Source of the DNA: PALSA-505 sp035308365 | Lineage (GTDB): Bacteria; Actinomycetota; Actinomycetes; Streptosporangiales; Streptosporangiaceae | Length of the DNA stretch: 64,000 bases | Assembly: GCA_035308365.1 (NCBI GenBank) | Contig: DATGGU010000036.1 | Location: forward strand, 1-64,000 | Direction: 5' to 3' | Part shown: positions 35,890 through 44,924 of the stretch, piece after piece | How the letters are laid out: every line of letters starts with the position of its first letter | Numbering within the stretch: the first letter of the stretch is position 1 | Program-made: the position numbers and the translations under genes | Notes under the pieces: model-generated | The model's input: the letters and a program-made list of their open reading frames with translations, nothing else | Told to the model about the DNA's origin: nothing | Database searches by the model: none

Positions 35890-37839
35890 ATGGACAATCC
35901 ACGTTCCGCCGGCGCCCGTGCGGGCTCCGCTCCCGGGTACGCAACGGGCGCGCCCGGTGCATCACCGGCCGGCATATCGCCCCCCGCCGTCGGCGCTGTG
36001 TTCGCCGAATATGCGGGCAAACGGCCCGGCCAGCCCGCCATTGTGGCGGCCGGCCGCACGCTCTCGTATGGCGAACTGGCCCGGCATGCCTTTGAACTGG
36101 CCCTGCGGCTGCGCCAAACCGGTGCAGGCCCGCAATCACCCGTGGCCATCTGCGTCGAAACGGGTGCGGAGCAAGCCGTGGCGGTCATGGGTTCGCTGCT
36201 GGCTGGCGTGCCGTTCCATCCCATCGACCCGGCGCTTGGCCAGCCCGCCCGATGGCAGCGGCTAGCGCGGCTGCGGGCATCGGCCGTCGTGACGCAGCCA
36301 TGGCTGACCGGGCGCCTGCGGTGGCCGGCCGGTGTGACGTCCATTGCGGTGGACGCGGGCGCCCCCGCGCCAGGTGCCGCGGCGGTGACGCTCCCGCAAG
36401 CAGCCGGAACTGGCCACGTCGCCTGCATCCTGGGCACGGACTCGCCGGCCGGGGCGCTGGTTCCAGTGACCTGCGACGCGCTCTCCGGCCCGGTCCGCGA
36501 CGTCGGCCAGCGCTTCGGCGTCGACAGCGCCGACCGCTTGTTGCTGGTCTCGCCGCTCGCCGATGAGATGTCGCTGTTCGGCATGCTCGCCATGCTGGCC
36601 TCGGGCGCCGCGGTCGTCATTCCCGACCACATCGACCGGTGTGCCCCGGCCATGTGGGTGAGCTTGATGAACCGGGAAGGCGTGACCATCTGGCACTCTC
36701 CGCCCGCCCTCGCCGCGCTGCTCGCCGGGCACCTGGCAACGACGGGCGTGACCGCGCGGACCCTCAGGCTCGCGCTTGCCGGGGGGGAGCCGCTTGCGCC
36801 GTCACTGGTCGTGCGGCTGCGCCGCCTGTTCGGCCGGTCGCTGCGGATCGCCAATCTCGGCGGCGCCGTGGCCGCGGGGCTGTGGTCGTGCTGTATGGAA
36901 ATCGGCGAGGCCGATGGGCTGGACGGGTGTCTGCCGATCGGGACGCCGATCGCCGGCACGAGCGCATACGCCTTGACCGGCACCATGACCAGCTGCCCTC
37001 CTGAGGCTGTTGGGCGACTGTACTTCGGCGGCCCGGGACTGGCGGCGGGCTACTGGGACGACCCGGAGCGGTCTGCCGCCGACTTCGTCACTCATCCAGC
37101 GACCGGCGAACGGCTCTACCGAAGCGCGCAGTTTGGCAGGTTGCTTGCGAATGGCGCGATTCAGGTGATCGGTGCCTGCGTACCGGGCATCGACGACGAC
37201 CCCGGCCGTCTTCTCGCGATCCGCGCGGTGGAGGATGCGCTGGCCGCGCTCGACGGCGTGCTGTCGGCTGCCGTCGTGCCAGCCGGCGATGGTTGCGCCG
37301 GTTACGTCAAGCTGGTTGCGGGGGCGGGGGTGACCAGCGCCGAATTGCTCGGCCAGGTGCGCGCGAAGGTTCCCGCCGATCTCGTCCCGGCCCGCATCGA
37401 CATCGTGGCCGCGCTGCCGCTCAGCCCGAGCGGCCGCGTCGACAGGTCCGCGCTGGCGGCAGTCGCGGGTGGCAGAACTGCTTTGGCGATGGAACCCCGA
37501 CGCCGAGCCGGCGCCGCGCGGGAGCAGGAAGGCCCCGGGCAGGAGCGGGAAGACTCCTGGGAGGAGCGGGAGGGGGCCGCCAGGCCCGATGCTGCCGGCC
37601 TGGCCGCCCGCGCCTGTGAACTCGCCGCAAGCATCCTCGGCGTCGGCGCCGTCGAGCCAGATCAGAACCTCGCAGATCTTGGCGCCACCTCGATCCAGCT
37701 CGTGCGCCTGGCGAGGTGTGCCGAGGAGGACCTTGGCGTGGAGGTCGACGTGGAGGACTTTTTCTGGCTCCCTTCGGTCGCGGTCCTGCTCGGCCGGCCC
37801 AGCGGCGAACCAGAACACCAAGACAACAGGATTGCCTGA
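35890..37839 (+). CDS. NRPS protein with degenerate adenylation domain and carrier (A*-PCP)
   Basis: 649 residues. The first 530 keep the adenylation fold (AGRTLSYGELARHAFELALR; LRLALAGGEPLAPSLV; LYFGGPGLAAGYWDDPERS) but have lost its motifs: the ATP loop is ILGTDSPAGALVPV instead of YTSGSTGxPKGV, A5 is NLGGAVA, A7 is YRSAQFG instead of YRTGD, and A10 ends SPSGRVDRSAL, with Arg replacing the catalytic Lys. It should not adenylate. A charged linker rich in Glu/Arg leads to an intact carrier, LGATSIQLVRL (Ser601). The carrier is presumably loaded in trans, with the dead A domain as docking scaffold (inference). Confidence 0.83.
   Translation: MDNPRSAGARAGSAPGYATGAPGASPAGISPPAVGAVFAEYAGKRPGQPAIVAAGRTLSYGELARHAFELALRLRQTGAGPQSPVAICVETGAEQAVAVMGSLLAGVPFHPIDPALGQPARWQRLARLRASAVVTQPWLTGRLRWPAGVTSIAVDAGAPAPGAAAVTLPQAAGTGHVACILGTDSPAGALVPVTCDALSGPVRDVGQRFGVDSADRLLLVSPLADEMSLFGMLAMLASGAAVVIPDHIDRCAPAMWVSLMNREGVTIWHSPPALAALLAGHLATTGVTARTLRLALAGGEPLAPSLVVRLRRLFGRSLRIANLGGAVAAGLWSCCMEIGEADGLDGCLPIGTPIAGTSAYALTGTMTSCPPEAVGRLYFGGPGLAAGYWDDPERSAADFVTHPATGERLYRSAQFGRLLANGAIQVIGACVPGIDDDPGRLLAIRAVEDALAALDGVLSAAVVPAGDGCAGYVKLVAGAGVTSAELLGQVRAKVPADLVPARIDIVAALPLSPSGRVDRSALAAVAGGRTALAMEPRRRAGAAREQEGPGQEREDSWEEREGAARPDAAGLAARACELAASILGVGAVEPDQNLADLGATSIQLVRLARCAEEDLGVEVDVEDFFWLPSVAVLLGRPSGEPEHQDNRIA
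37827..37838 (+). promoter_or_regulatory. Cluster motif site D (CAGG-ATTG-CCTG)
   Basis: Perfect arms, CAGG-ATTG-CCTG, ending one base before the last base of the upstream gene's stop codon and 29 bases before the radical SAM start. This placement suggests an independent promoter for the radical SAM gene inside what otherwise looks like one operon. Confidence 0.42.
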
Positions 37840-37867
37840 TGTCACGCAGGCGATGTAGCGTCGTATC

Positions 37868-39190
37868 GTGCCATCGATGAAGCTCCCACAGGCGCCAAAC
37901 CAATCGCCACCACCGGCGGGCGCCTTCCGCGATGTGCCGCCTGGCAAGCTGTTCGAATTGGTGGCAGCGCAGCTGGACGATCATGCGCGCGATTTGCTCA
38001 TCTACCTGCACGTCCCGTTCTGCAGCTCCAAATGCCATTTCTGTGACTTCGTCGCCGACCTCGACGTCCGGGATTTGCTCAGCGGTACCGAGGTCCGTGG
38101 CCGGTACGTGTCCGCGCTGTGCGAGCAGATCTCTTACTACGGGCCGAGGCTGGGCGAGCTCGGATACCAGCCAAAGCTCATCTACTGGGGGGGCGGGACA
38201 CCGTCGCGGCTGGCACCTGACGAGCTTGAGCGGATCATCGCCACACTGGCCAGCAGTTTCGATCTCGGCGCTGTCCAGGAGCACAGCTTCGAGTCGAGCC
38301 CCGAGACGCTCACCGTCGAGAAGGTTGACTGCCTGCGCCGCAGCGGTGTCGACCGGATCAGCATCGGTGTGCAGTCGTTCGTCGAGGAGGAACTGCGCAG
38401 AGCCGGGCGGGCACATTCGGCAGAGCAGGCGCAGGAGGCGGCGCGGGCCGTCCGTCGCGGCGGAATCGAGAACTTCAACCTTGATCTCATCACATCGATG
38501 CCGGGACAGTCGCTCGCTGATGTCCGCCTGTCGGCGGAGAAGTGCATCGAGCTGCAGCCGACTCACGTCACGGTCTACGCGTATCGCGCCGATCCGCGAA
38601 CGATAATGGCTAAGCAGATTGGCCGCGGCATCCGGCCGTCAGCTCGTTTCGCGCACATGCTCGAGTCGTTCCAGCTATGTCAGGATATTCTCGTCAGGGC
38701 CGGATATGAAGAATATGCTCTGGGGCATTTCGCACGGGATGGGCTCCGGTTCCGTGGCGAGTCGTATTATTTCGACCTGGGCGGCGACTTCATCGGTTTC
38801 GGCAGCGGCGCCGGGTCAACTCTCGGCCACTACTCCATATCGAACTCGCACAAGACGTTTCACCGCTACCGCGATGATCCGCTGACGGTCGAGTGCTGCG
38901 AGCGCTACACGCCGGAAAATATCGGCATAATATCCCGCGAACTGCGGCTCGCCCTGCTCACCTGGAGCGGAATTGACCGGGGCCGGTTCGAACGCCTCTT
39001 CGGCTATCCACTCGCGATGCTGCGCGGCCAGCAGATATTCGCGGACTACCTCGATTACTTCCGGTTCTGTGGGGCCGAAATCGTCGAGGACGACCGGGGC
39101 CTTCGGGTGAGCCAGGAGACCAGGCTGCGCGCCCACCTGCGCTCCTACGTCACGTCGATGGAGTACGTAAAGGGCCCGAGGCCGGCGTAA
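37868..39190 (+). CDS. HemN/HemW-like radical SAM protein
   Basis: [4Fe-4S]/S-adenosylmethionine radical enzyme of 440 residues. The cluster motif is HVPFCSSKCHFCDF (Cys52, Cys56, Cys59), followed by YWGGGTPS, SSPETLT, RISIGVQSF and FNLDLITSMPGQ, the standard HemN-family order. GTG 37868 or ATG 37877 may start it. In a biosynthetic cluster such proteins are usually class C methyltransferases or cyclopropanases rather than haem enzymes (family knowledge); the actual reaction is not readable here. Convergent with the DegT gene, 89 bases away. Confidence 0.88.
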   Translation: MPSMKLPQAPNQSPPPAGAFRDVPPGKLFELVAAQLDDHARDLLIYLHVPFCSSKCHFCDFVADLDVRDLLSGTEVRGRYVSALCEQISYYGPRLGELGYQPKLIYWGGGTPSRLAPDELERIIATLASSFDLGAVQEHSFESSPETLTVEKVDCLRRSGVDRISIGVQSFVEEELRRAGRAHSAEQAQEAARAVRRGGIENFNLDLITSMPGQSLADVRLSAEKCIELQPTHVTVYAYRADPRTIMAKQIGRGIRPSARFAHMLESFQLCQDILVRAGYEEYALGHFARDGLRFRGESYYFDLGGDFIGFGSGAGSTLGHYSISNSHKTFHRYRDDPLTVECCERYTPENIGIISRELRLALLTWSGIDRGRFERLFGYPLAMLRGQQIFADYLDYFRFCGAEIVEDDRGLRVSQETRLRAHLRSYVTSMEYVKGPRPA

Positions 39191-39195
39191 CGGCT

Positions 39196-39234
39196 CCTGC
39201 CGGGCCGGCCTTGCCTGGCGGGGTCAGCGGCAGG
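39196..39234. terminator. Possible weak hairpin between convergent genes
   Basis: CCTGCCG at 39196-39202 can pair with CGGCAGG at 39228-39234 across a GC-rich 25-base loop, six bases after the radical SAM stop. The stem is short and the loop long, so this is only a candidate. Confidence 0.25.
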
Positions 39235-39279
39235 GAAGGCTTTCCGTGCCGCGCAGGCGATCCGCCGGGTGGTTGTTCA

Positions 39280-40431
39280 TCACCGGAGCACTCCAGCTGG
39301 CGGTCGCCGTGTCACCGCCGAACGGACCTCCTTCACGACGGTGTCCACCGCCCCATCGTCGAGCGCCTGGTGCATGGGCAGGCAAAGCGTCTCGAGCGCT
39401 GCTTGCTCGGCACCCGGCAGGACGGACCGGTCAGCGAACGCGTGGACCTTGTGCAGCGGCGGATAGCGGAGCGTCGTGTAGACGCCCCGTTCGTACAGGC
39501 GCCGGGCCAGCGCGTTGCGCATCTCGGCGTCTACCTGTATCCAGTAGAGCCAGTGGGAAGACTCGGACCCAGGTGGCGACGGGGGCGGGCAGCGCAGCCC
39601 GGGGACGCCGGCGAACTCGGAATCGTAGTACGCGGCTATGGCCCGGCGGCGGGCGATGAATCCCGGCAGGCGGCGGAGCTGGACCCGCCCTATGGCCGAG
39701 GCGAGGTCGTTGGTGACGGACCGGCGCGAGAACGATGAAAGCTCGAACTCCCACCAGCGGTCGGTCTGCTGCACCTGAGAAAACCCGCTGGTCTGCTCCA
39801 GGCCGAGGTAGGCGATCTTGGCAGCGCGCGCCGCGAGCTCCGGATCGCGGGCGAAGAGCATGCCACCATCCCCGGTCACGAGGATTTTCATGGCATCGAA
39901 ACTCCACGCCCCGAAGTCGCCAAAGGTCCCGCACGCCTGGCCGTCCACGCGGGAGGCGACCGAAGTGGCGGTGTCCTCCACGAGGGCGATCCCCCGCGCC
40001 CGGCACAGCGCGGCGACGTCCGCCGCCTCTCCTGGGTAGCCGCCGTAGTGCAGGAGGATCACCGCCCTGGTCCGGCTGGAAAGCTTGGCCTCGATGTCCG
40101 CCACGCCGGCGTTCAGCGACCACGGGTTCACGTCGCAGAAGACCGGCCGCGCGCCGCGGGCCGCCACCGCGTTCGCGGCGCCGACGAAGCTGATCGCCGG
40201 AAGCACCACCTCGCAGCCCGGCCCCACCTCCAGCAGTTCCATCGCGATGAACATCGCTTCGGTACAGCAGTTGACCGATGTCATGCGCTCGGGTCCAACC
40301 CCCACATGCTGCGCGAATTCATCCTCGAACAGCTTCGTTTGAGGGCCCCGGCCAATCCAGCCGCTCTCGAATACCGCACGGACCGCGGCAAGTTCCTCGT
40401 CCCCCAGCGTCGGCTGGAAAATGTTGATCAT
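39280..40431 (-). CDS. DegT/DnrJ/EryC1-type PLP aminotransferase, copy 1
   Basis: Sugar aminotransferase of 383 residues, fold type I. The Schiff-base lysine is Lys182 in SFDAMKILVTGDGG; other marks are VNCCTEAMFIAMELL, LPAISFVGAANAV, VEDTATSV and a C-terminal RYPPLHKV. Family members convert keto-sugar nucleotides to amino sugars using glutamate or glutamine. It is the last gene of a minus operon (epimerase, carbamoyltransferase, aminotransferase), 10 bases after the carbamoyltransferase, so a carbamoylated amino sugar is a reasonable guess. It is only distantly like the second copy at 53690. Confidence 0.9.
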   Translation of the reverse strand: MINIFQPTLGDEELAAVRAVFESGWIGRGPQTKLFEDEFAQHVGVGPERMTSVNCCTEAMFIAMELLEVGPGCEVVLPAISFVGAANAVAARGARPVFCDVNPWSLNAGVADIEAKLSSRTRAVILLHYGGYPGEAADVAALCRARGIALVEDTATSVASRVDGQACGTFGDFGAWSFDAMKILVTGDGGMLFARDPELAARAAKIAYLGLEQTSGFSQVQQTDRWWEFELSSFSRRSVTNDLASAIGRVQLRRLPGFIARRRAIAAYYDSEFAGVPGLRCPPPSPPGSESSHWLYWIQVDAEMRNALARRLYERGVYTTLRYPPLHKVHAFADRSVLPGAEQAALETLCLPMHQALDDGAVDTVVKEVRSAVTRRPPAGVLR

Positions 40432-40441
40432 GCTGCTCCCC

Positions 40442-42103
40442 TCAGTTCGGCGGGCGCTCGTATAGGCGGCCTTGCGACCAGACGTACCGTGTTCGCCCCC
40501 AGCCCGTCGCGCTTGCGACGTCAGGGAAGAAGCCGCACCCCTTGAGGTTGGCGCTGGTGTTGCACAAGACCGGGATCGCGCTGCGCCGCTCGTACGCTTC
40601 GAGCAGGGTCGTCAGCCCGGGATTCTGCTCACGGGTGACGGTCTGCAGGCGCGCGGTCCCGTCGATGTGGACGACCGCGGGGATCACGGACCGCCAGGGA
40701 TCACGGACGCGGTGGGTGAACAGCATGTACGGGTCGGGCGTCCCGGGATCGAAGATGCGGGGCGCCTCGCTGGCCAGGCAAACGGGTGCGACCGGCCGGT
40801 ACCATTCACGGCCCTTGATCCGGTTGAGGGTTTCGGTGGTCCGCCGGTCCGTCGCCGCGCACAGGATGCTGCGGTTTCCGAGCGCCCGCGGCCCCAGTTC
40901 GGCCCGGCCGTTGAGAAACACCACAGGCTCGCCGGTTTCGTGCAACAGGCCCGCCAGCTCCGCAAGGGAGCAGGCACGATCGGTCCATCCCGGGGCCGGC
41001 CGGCTTGGCCGCAGTGGCTGCCCGCTGTACGGATTCCACGCCAGCACGCTGCGCCGCTCGTAGACGATGCACGCGGCCATCGCGGTCCCCAGGGCCGATC
41101 CCGCGTCGTTGGGGAACGGGGGGACCCATACGTCGCTGAACAGGCCGCATGAGCGCAATGCCGTATTCCAGGCGATGTTCAGCGCACAGCCACCGGTGAA
41201 ACAGAGGTTCGGTGCCTTGGCGTCATGCTGGCGCAGCCTGTCGGCCAGTGCGGCGATCAGGCGCTGGCCCAGGTAGAACTGAAATGTCGCGATAATTGAC
41301 GCCGAGTCCAGCCGGTGGGCCGCGCCCAGCGAAGCGATCTTGCGGGCCACCGGAAAGCTGGTCAGCCGTGATGCGCTGCCGCCAGCCGCGGGCATGACCT
41401 CCGCGAGCGCCGTCAGCAGCGATGTGGCGACCTCACCCAGCGCGGCATAGGCCATTGCCCGGCCGGGCAGCGAGAGTTCCGCATCGCCGATGTCTTCGCC
41501 GGCCAGCGCCTCATCGTCGCAGCGGAACGGGTCAAGGTGAGCCGCGAGCACCGGGTAAACGTTGCCGGCCAGGGCGAAGAGGGGACCCAGGGCGGTGATG
41601 CGGCAGCCCGCGGCGCTGCTTTCGGCGTGGTACAGGCGAGGTGACATTCCCCCGTCCCAGGCCAGCACGAACGCATCCTCGCCGCGCTGGGCAAAAGGGC
41701 TGGCGCAGTAAGTCCCGGCCACATGGCCGGCCGCGTGTGTATAGCTGACGTATTCGATCGGCTGGCCGTCGAATACTATTTTCCCCCGCCGTTCGGCCAG
41801 CACCGGGTCGCCCGCCCGGCGCTCGTTGTACGGGGCGACGGGCAGCCATCCATCGGCACCGCTCACGCGGGGGGTCGGCGCGACGACCCGTTCTCCCGCC
41901 CAGCCATCTATCGCGAAGACGTCCACATCCCCTGGTGCGATGCCACCCGCGCTGAGAGCCGCATCGACGCTGACGTCGGCCAGTGCGGCGTGCCGCGGGT
42001 TGTTGCCGGTTTTTTCGGCCTCGTAGCTGAGCACCAGGGCGCCGTCTACGATGAGCGCGACGCAGCCGTCATGAGTGGTCTTGACACCGCAGACGACAGA
42101 CAT
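40442..42103 (-). CDS. O-carbamoyltransferase family protein, copy 2 (divergent)
   Basis: 553 residues, clearly of the NodU/CmcH family but distant from copies 1 and 3. The N-terminus is MSVVCGVKTTHDGCVALIVD, the metal site YTHAAGHVAG (His123, His127), then FTGGCALNIAWN, and the C-terminal half has FLNGRAELGPRALGNRSIL, GREWYRPVAP and VLCNTSANLKG. It lacks the SGNH partner that follows the other two. Lying between an epimerase and a sugar aminotransferase, it probably carbamoylates a nucleotide sugar or a glycosylated intermediate (inference). Confidence 0.88.
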   Translation of the reverse strand: MSVVCGVKTTHDGCVALIVDGALVLSYEAEKTGNNPRHAALADVSVDAALSAGGIAPGDVDVFAIDGWAGERVVAPTPRVSGADGWLPVAPYNERRAGDPVLAERRGKIVFDGQPIEYVSYTHAAGHVAGTYCASPFAQRGEDAFVLAWDGGMSPRLYHAESSAAGCRITALGPLFALAGNVYPVLAAHLDPFRCDDEALAGEDIGDAELSLPGRAMAYAALGEVATSLLTALAEVMPAAGGSASRLTSFPVARKIASLGAAHRLDSASIIATFQFYLGQRLIAALADRLRQHDAKAPNLCFTGGCALNIAWNTALRSCGLFSDVWVPPFPNDAGSALGTAMAACIVYERRSVLAWNPYSGQPLRPSRPAPGWTDRACSLAELAGLLHETGEPVVFLNGRAELGPRALGNRSILCAATDRRTTETLNRIKGREWYRPVAPVCLASEAPRIFDPGTPDPYMLFTHRVRDPWRSVIPAVVHIDGTARLQTVTREQNPGLTTLLEAYERRSAIPVLCNTSANLKGCGFFPDVASATGWGRTRYVWSQGRLYERPPN

Positions 42104-42139
42104 CGGTGTACCGCCTCCCGTCCGCTCGGGTATTTCCGC

Positions 42140-43108
42140 TCACGTCATCGCGCCGGCCCGGGAGCGGGCGTGCAGCCACAGCTCCCCAATGGAATCCTCC
42201 AGGGGGCGGAATGCCGACCAGGCGAGCAACTCGCCCGCCGTGCGCGGGTCGACCTCTAACCACTCGGCCTCTGGCGGCCCCCGGCGGGTGGCCGTATGCG
42301 GTTCGTCCTCCACGATCTGCACGGACAGGCCGCTGGCGTCGATGAGGAGACTGACGAGCTGGCGAACGCTGACGGCCTGACCTCGCCCGATGTTGACGAC
42401 CCGGCCGCTGACCGGGGCCATCGCGGCCGCGAGGATCGCGCGGGCCGCGTCCTTGCAGTCGACGAAATCGCGGTGGGCACGCATCGTGTACAGCCGGACC
42501 ACGCCTGGCCGGCCCTCCCGCGCGCAGGTGGCGAGCTGCGCCGCGACCTTGCCCAGCAGGCTGACGCGGGGCAAGCCGGGCCCGGTCACGTTAGCCAGGC
42601 GCAGCAGCATCCCGTCCATTTCGTCCCGGGCCAGGGCCCGCAGCACGGCCAGGGAGCCCGCCAGCTTGCTCCGCCCGTACCCGGTAACGGGCCGAAGCGG
42701 AGCGTTCTCGGTCACGGCCACACCCCGCGGCATCGGGGCGTATTCGTTAACGGAGCCGAGGTGAATGAGCCGGGGTGGCGAACTCAGCGCCGACAAGGCC
42801 GCCACCAGATGCTCTGCCGCGCGGACATTGCTGTCCTGCAGTTCGGCGCCGGTCGGAGACCAGACAGCTCCGGCCGCGTTCACGACGACATCAGGGCGCT
42901 CGGCCCGCAACAGCCGCACGACTTCGGCCGGGGCGTTGCGGTGGGCGAGATCCAGCGATACGAACCGGTGACCGCCCGTGTTTTTACCGGGATCCCGGGC
43001 CACCACGAGGAGCTGATGGCCTGCCCCGGCGAATTCGGCGCATATGTGGCGCCCGATGAACCCCGTTCCCCCGATCACGACGGTACGACGGTCACCGGGG
43101 CCCGTCAT
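42140..43108 (-). CDS. NAD-dependent sugar epimerase/dehydratase (extended SDR)
   Basis: Rossmann-fold oxidoreductase of 322 residues starting at ATG 43108 (TVVIGGTGFIGRHICAEFAG). The NAD motif is GGTGFIG; then NAAGAVWSPT, a catalytic YGRSK and RLANVTGPGLP. The frame is open for another 106 codons upstream, but that stretch is low-complexity, crosses the divergent promoter with motif site C, and precedes the nucleotide-binding strand, so it is not used as start. Likely substrate is an NDP-sugar. First gene of the epimerase-carbamoyltransferase-aminotransferase operon. Confidence 0.85.
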   Translation of the reverse strand: MTGPGDRRTVVIGGTGFIGRHICAEFAGAGHQLLVVARDPGKNTGGHRFVSLDLAHRNAPAEVVRLLRAERPDVVVNAAGAVWSPTGAELQDSNVRAAEHLVAALSALSSPPRLIHLGSVNEYAPMPRGVAVTENAPLRPVTGYGRSKLAGSLAVLRALARDEMDGMLLRLANVTGPGLPRVSLLGKVAAQLATCAREGRPGVVRLYTMRAHRDFVDCKDAARAILAAAMAPVSGRVVNIGRGQAVSVRQLVSLLIDASGLSVQIVEDEPHTATRRGPPEAEWLEVDPRTAGELLAWSAFRPLEDSIGELWLHARSRAGAMT

Positions 43109-43268
43109 GAGCGGCGCCCGTCCGCACATGGCTGCCAGATCGCCCAGGACGCCGCGCTGCCGATGCGAGTCTCGCGGCCCGCCACTGCGGGAGTCATCTG
43201 CCTGTTCGCCGCGTCCAAGAGTGCTCTCAGTCCCACTGTCGGGCTCCTCCTCCGCGATGTCATCGTAC

Positions 43269-43280
43269 CAGGCTTGCCTG
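43269..43280 (+). promoter_or_regulatory. Cluster motif site C (CAGG-CTTG-CCTG)
   Basis: Palindrome CAGGCTTGCCTG followed by TTTTGTTTTAGTAT, in the divergent region between the epimerase (minus) and the VOC-less GT paralogue (plus). TAGTAT at 43289-43294 could be a -10 box. This copy has a perfect palindromic arm pair and the same T-rich flank as site A. Confidence 0.52.
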
Positions 43281-43397
43281 TTTTGTTTTAGTATCGTCTC
43301 AGGAGCTGCCGGCCGCAGAACCCCTGAGCGGTCAGGTCCATCCGGAGCGGCAGCAGCCGGGCCGGCCGGGTTCCGGCCGGCCGCCGTAGCAGGCTGA

Positions 43398-44549
43398 ATG
43401 GAGGCGGACGGGCTGGTGGCTGGCAACGAGTTCTCGCGGATGACCAGCCGGCTGCGAACTGGCTGGCATCGGCGGCAGAATGCACGCGCCGAGGCGCCGT
43501 ACCGGCGGGAGTTCCGGCAGTTCTATCAACAGTTGCCGGACAAACGGAACATCTTCTACATGTTCTTTACCGGTGACCTGCTGCACTGGGTGGCGAAATC
43601 TCTCAGCTACGTTCCCGGCGACGTCAATCTCGTATTGCTGGGGTCGGCTCTGCCGGAAGCCGACCAGGAATGGGTGCGCGACACCGTAGCGCATCCGTTC
43701 TACAACCTCCGGCCAAGAATAAACGACAAGATCGCGTGGTCGTTTTTGTTTGATGCCAACGAACAGAATTTCGGCTGGCTCGACATCGACTGCCTCGTGC
43801 TGAACAGCAACCTATTCGACGAGATGACCGGCATCGCAGCAGATGATTTCCTGAACGGCGCATGGTGGTATGACACCGGGTTCGGGTTCTTCCTTGCCGC
43901 TACCTATTTTCAGTTTATCAACATTAAGGCCGTGGCGGCGCTGCGGGCGACCCGGCTCGGGGTGAGCCCGAATTGCTATTCAGTTGACCCGCTCATATGC
44001 CAGACTAAGGGCGGGATACAATACAGCGAATACTTGACCCGGCGGCTTCGCCGTGAGCTCCTCAAGATTGTGCCACCGGATGAGTCCGGGCTGCCTACCT
44101 CGCCAGAGCGTGAGGGACCGTACTTCGACACAATGATCATGCCTCAGCTCATAGCGCGAACCCTCGGGTTCGGCGGCCATCGAGTGCGCCACCTCCAGCG
44201 GCGCGGGCCGGGCGGCACCGGCTACGACTACGAGGAGATCTCCGATGAGCTGGTTCACATCGGTGGCGTGAGCTACGGAAGCGGCGTAACCGACTTCGGT
44301 GCGCTCTACCGCGACCCGGGAATCAGGCAGCGTTATCTGCTCGGCGAAATGGTGGCACTCGACGCTGCTGACGGGCTGCCTGATTCCTATGTCGAGCGCC
44401 GCAAGCTGGTGGTGGCGGAATTGGGCCGCCTTGGGATGACACCCGCGGCAGCCAAGGAGGCCGCCTACCGCCACCTCACCGAAGAACGGGGCCTGACCGC
44501 GCACGCCGCCCAGCTCACGGTAAACCGGCTTGGCGCCGCTGCCACATAG
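43398..44549 (+). CDS. DxD (GT-A-like) core protein without VOC domain, paralogue 5
   Basis: 383 residues corresponding to residue 145 onward of the other family members; the VOC half is simply absent, which shows that the DxD core with its C-terminal helices is a self-contained unit. Features: IFYMFFTGDLLHWVAK, NLVLLGSALPEADQEWV, FGWLDIDCLVLN (Asp129, Asp131), WWYDTGFGF and ELVHIGGVSYGSG. ATG 43398 has only a weak ribosome binding site. It is followed by a stand-alone PCP, and closest in sequence to paralogue 4. Confidence 0.7.
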   Translation: MEADGLVAGNEFSRMTSRLRTGWHRRQNARAEAPYRREFRQFYQQLPDKRNIFYMFFTGDLLHWVAKSLSYVPGDVNLVLLGSALPEADQEWVRDTVAHPFYNLRPRINDKIAWSFLFDANEQNFGWLDIDCLVLNSNLFDEMTGIAADDFLNGAWWYDTGFGFFLAATYFQFINIKAVAALRATRLGVSPNCYSVDPLICQTKGGIQYSEYLTRRLRRELLKIVPPDESGLPTSPEREGPYFDTMIMPQLIARTLGFGGHRVRHLQRRGPGGTGYDYEEISDELVHIGGVSYGSGVTDFGALYRDPGIRQRYLLGEMVALDAADGLPDSYVERRKLVVAELGRLGMTPAAAKEAAYRHLTEERGLTAHAAQLTVNRLGAAAT

Positions 44550-44644
44550 GCAGGGGCTTAGGCCAGGGGCTCCAGGGTGCTAGGTTCGGCATCTCAGTTG
44601 CAGGCTGACATTCGCTGGCGGAACACCGCCTGGCGGCGCACATC

Positions 44645-44908
44645 ATGGGCGGGCTGGTGGCAGAAGAAGAGCGCCTCGGACAACTGGTCATGGCGGCCTG
44701 GGCGGAGGTTCTTGAGATAGATGCGGTCGGGCCGGAAGATGACTTCTTCGAGCTGGGCGGCAACTCACTGCAAGCAATACGCATAGTCGCGCGCCTGGAA
44801 GAGGACCTCGACCTGGACCTGTCCGTTCGCGCCGTCCTCGAAACGCGCACGGTGCGTGGCATGACGGCCCGCATCATGGAACAGTACAGCCTCAGGAACA
44901 CGCCCTGA
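44645..44908 (+). CDS. Stand-alone peptidyl carrier protein
   Basis: An 87-residue type II PCP, complete in itself: FFELGGNSLQAIRIVARLEE with phosphopantetheine Ser41, preceded by LVMAAWAEVLEID and followed by a helix ending AVLETRTVRGM. ATG 44645 lies 95 bases after the DxD-core gene. Its sequence around the Ser (GPEDDFFELGGNSL) is nearly the same as that of the Ser-less carrier at 54886, so the two are related. It may tether the acceptor amino acid for the adjacent DxD protein (inference). Confidence 0.9.
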   Translation: MGGLVAEEERLGQLVMAAWAEVLEIDAVGPEDDFFELGGNSLQAIRIVARLEEDLDLDLSVRAVLETRTVRGMTARIMEQYSLRNTP

Positions 44909-44924
44909 CCGCGGTAGCGAGCCC

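Noticed and set aside
43109..43426. A 106-residue N-terminal extension of the epimerase at 42140
   Set aside because: The sequence is low-complexity, covers the divergent promoter and motif site C, and the NAD-binding strand begins right at ATG 43108.
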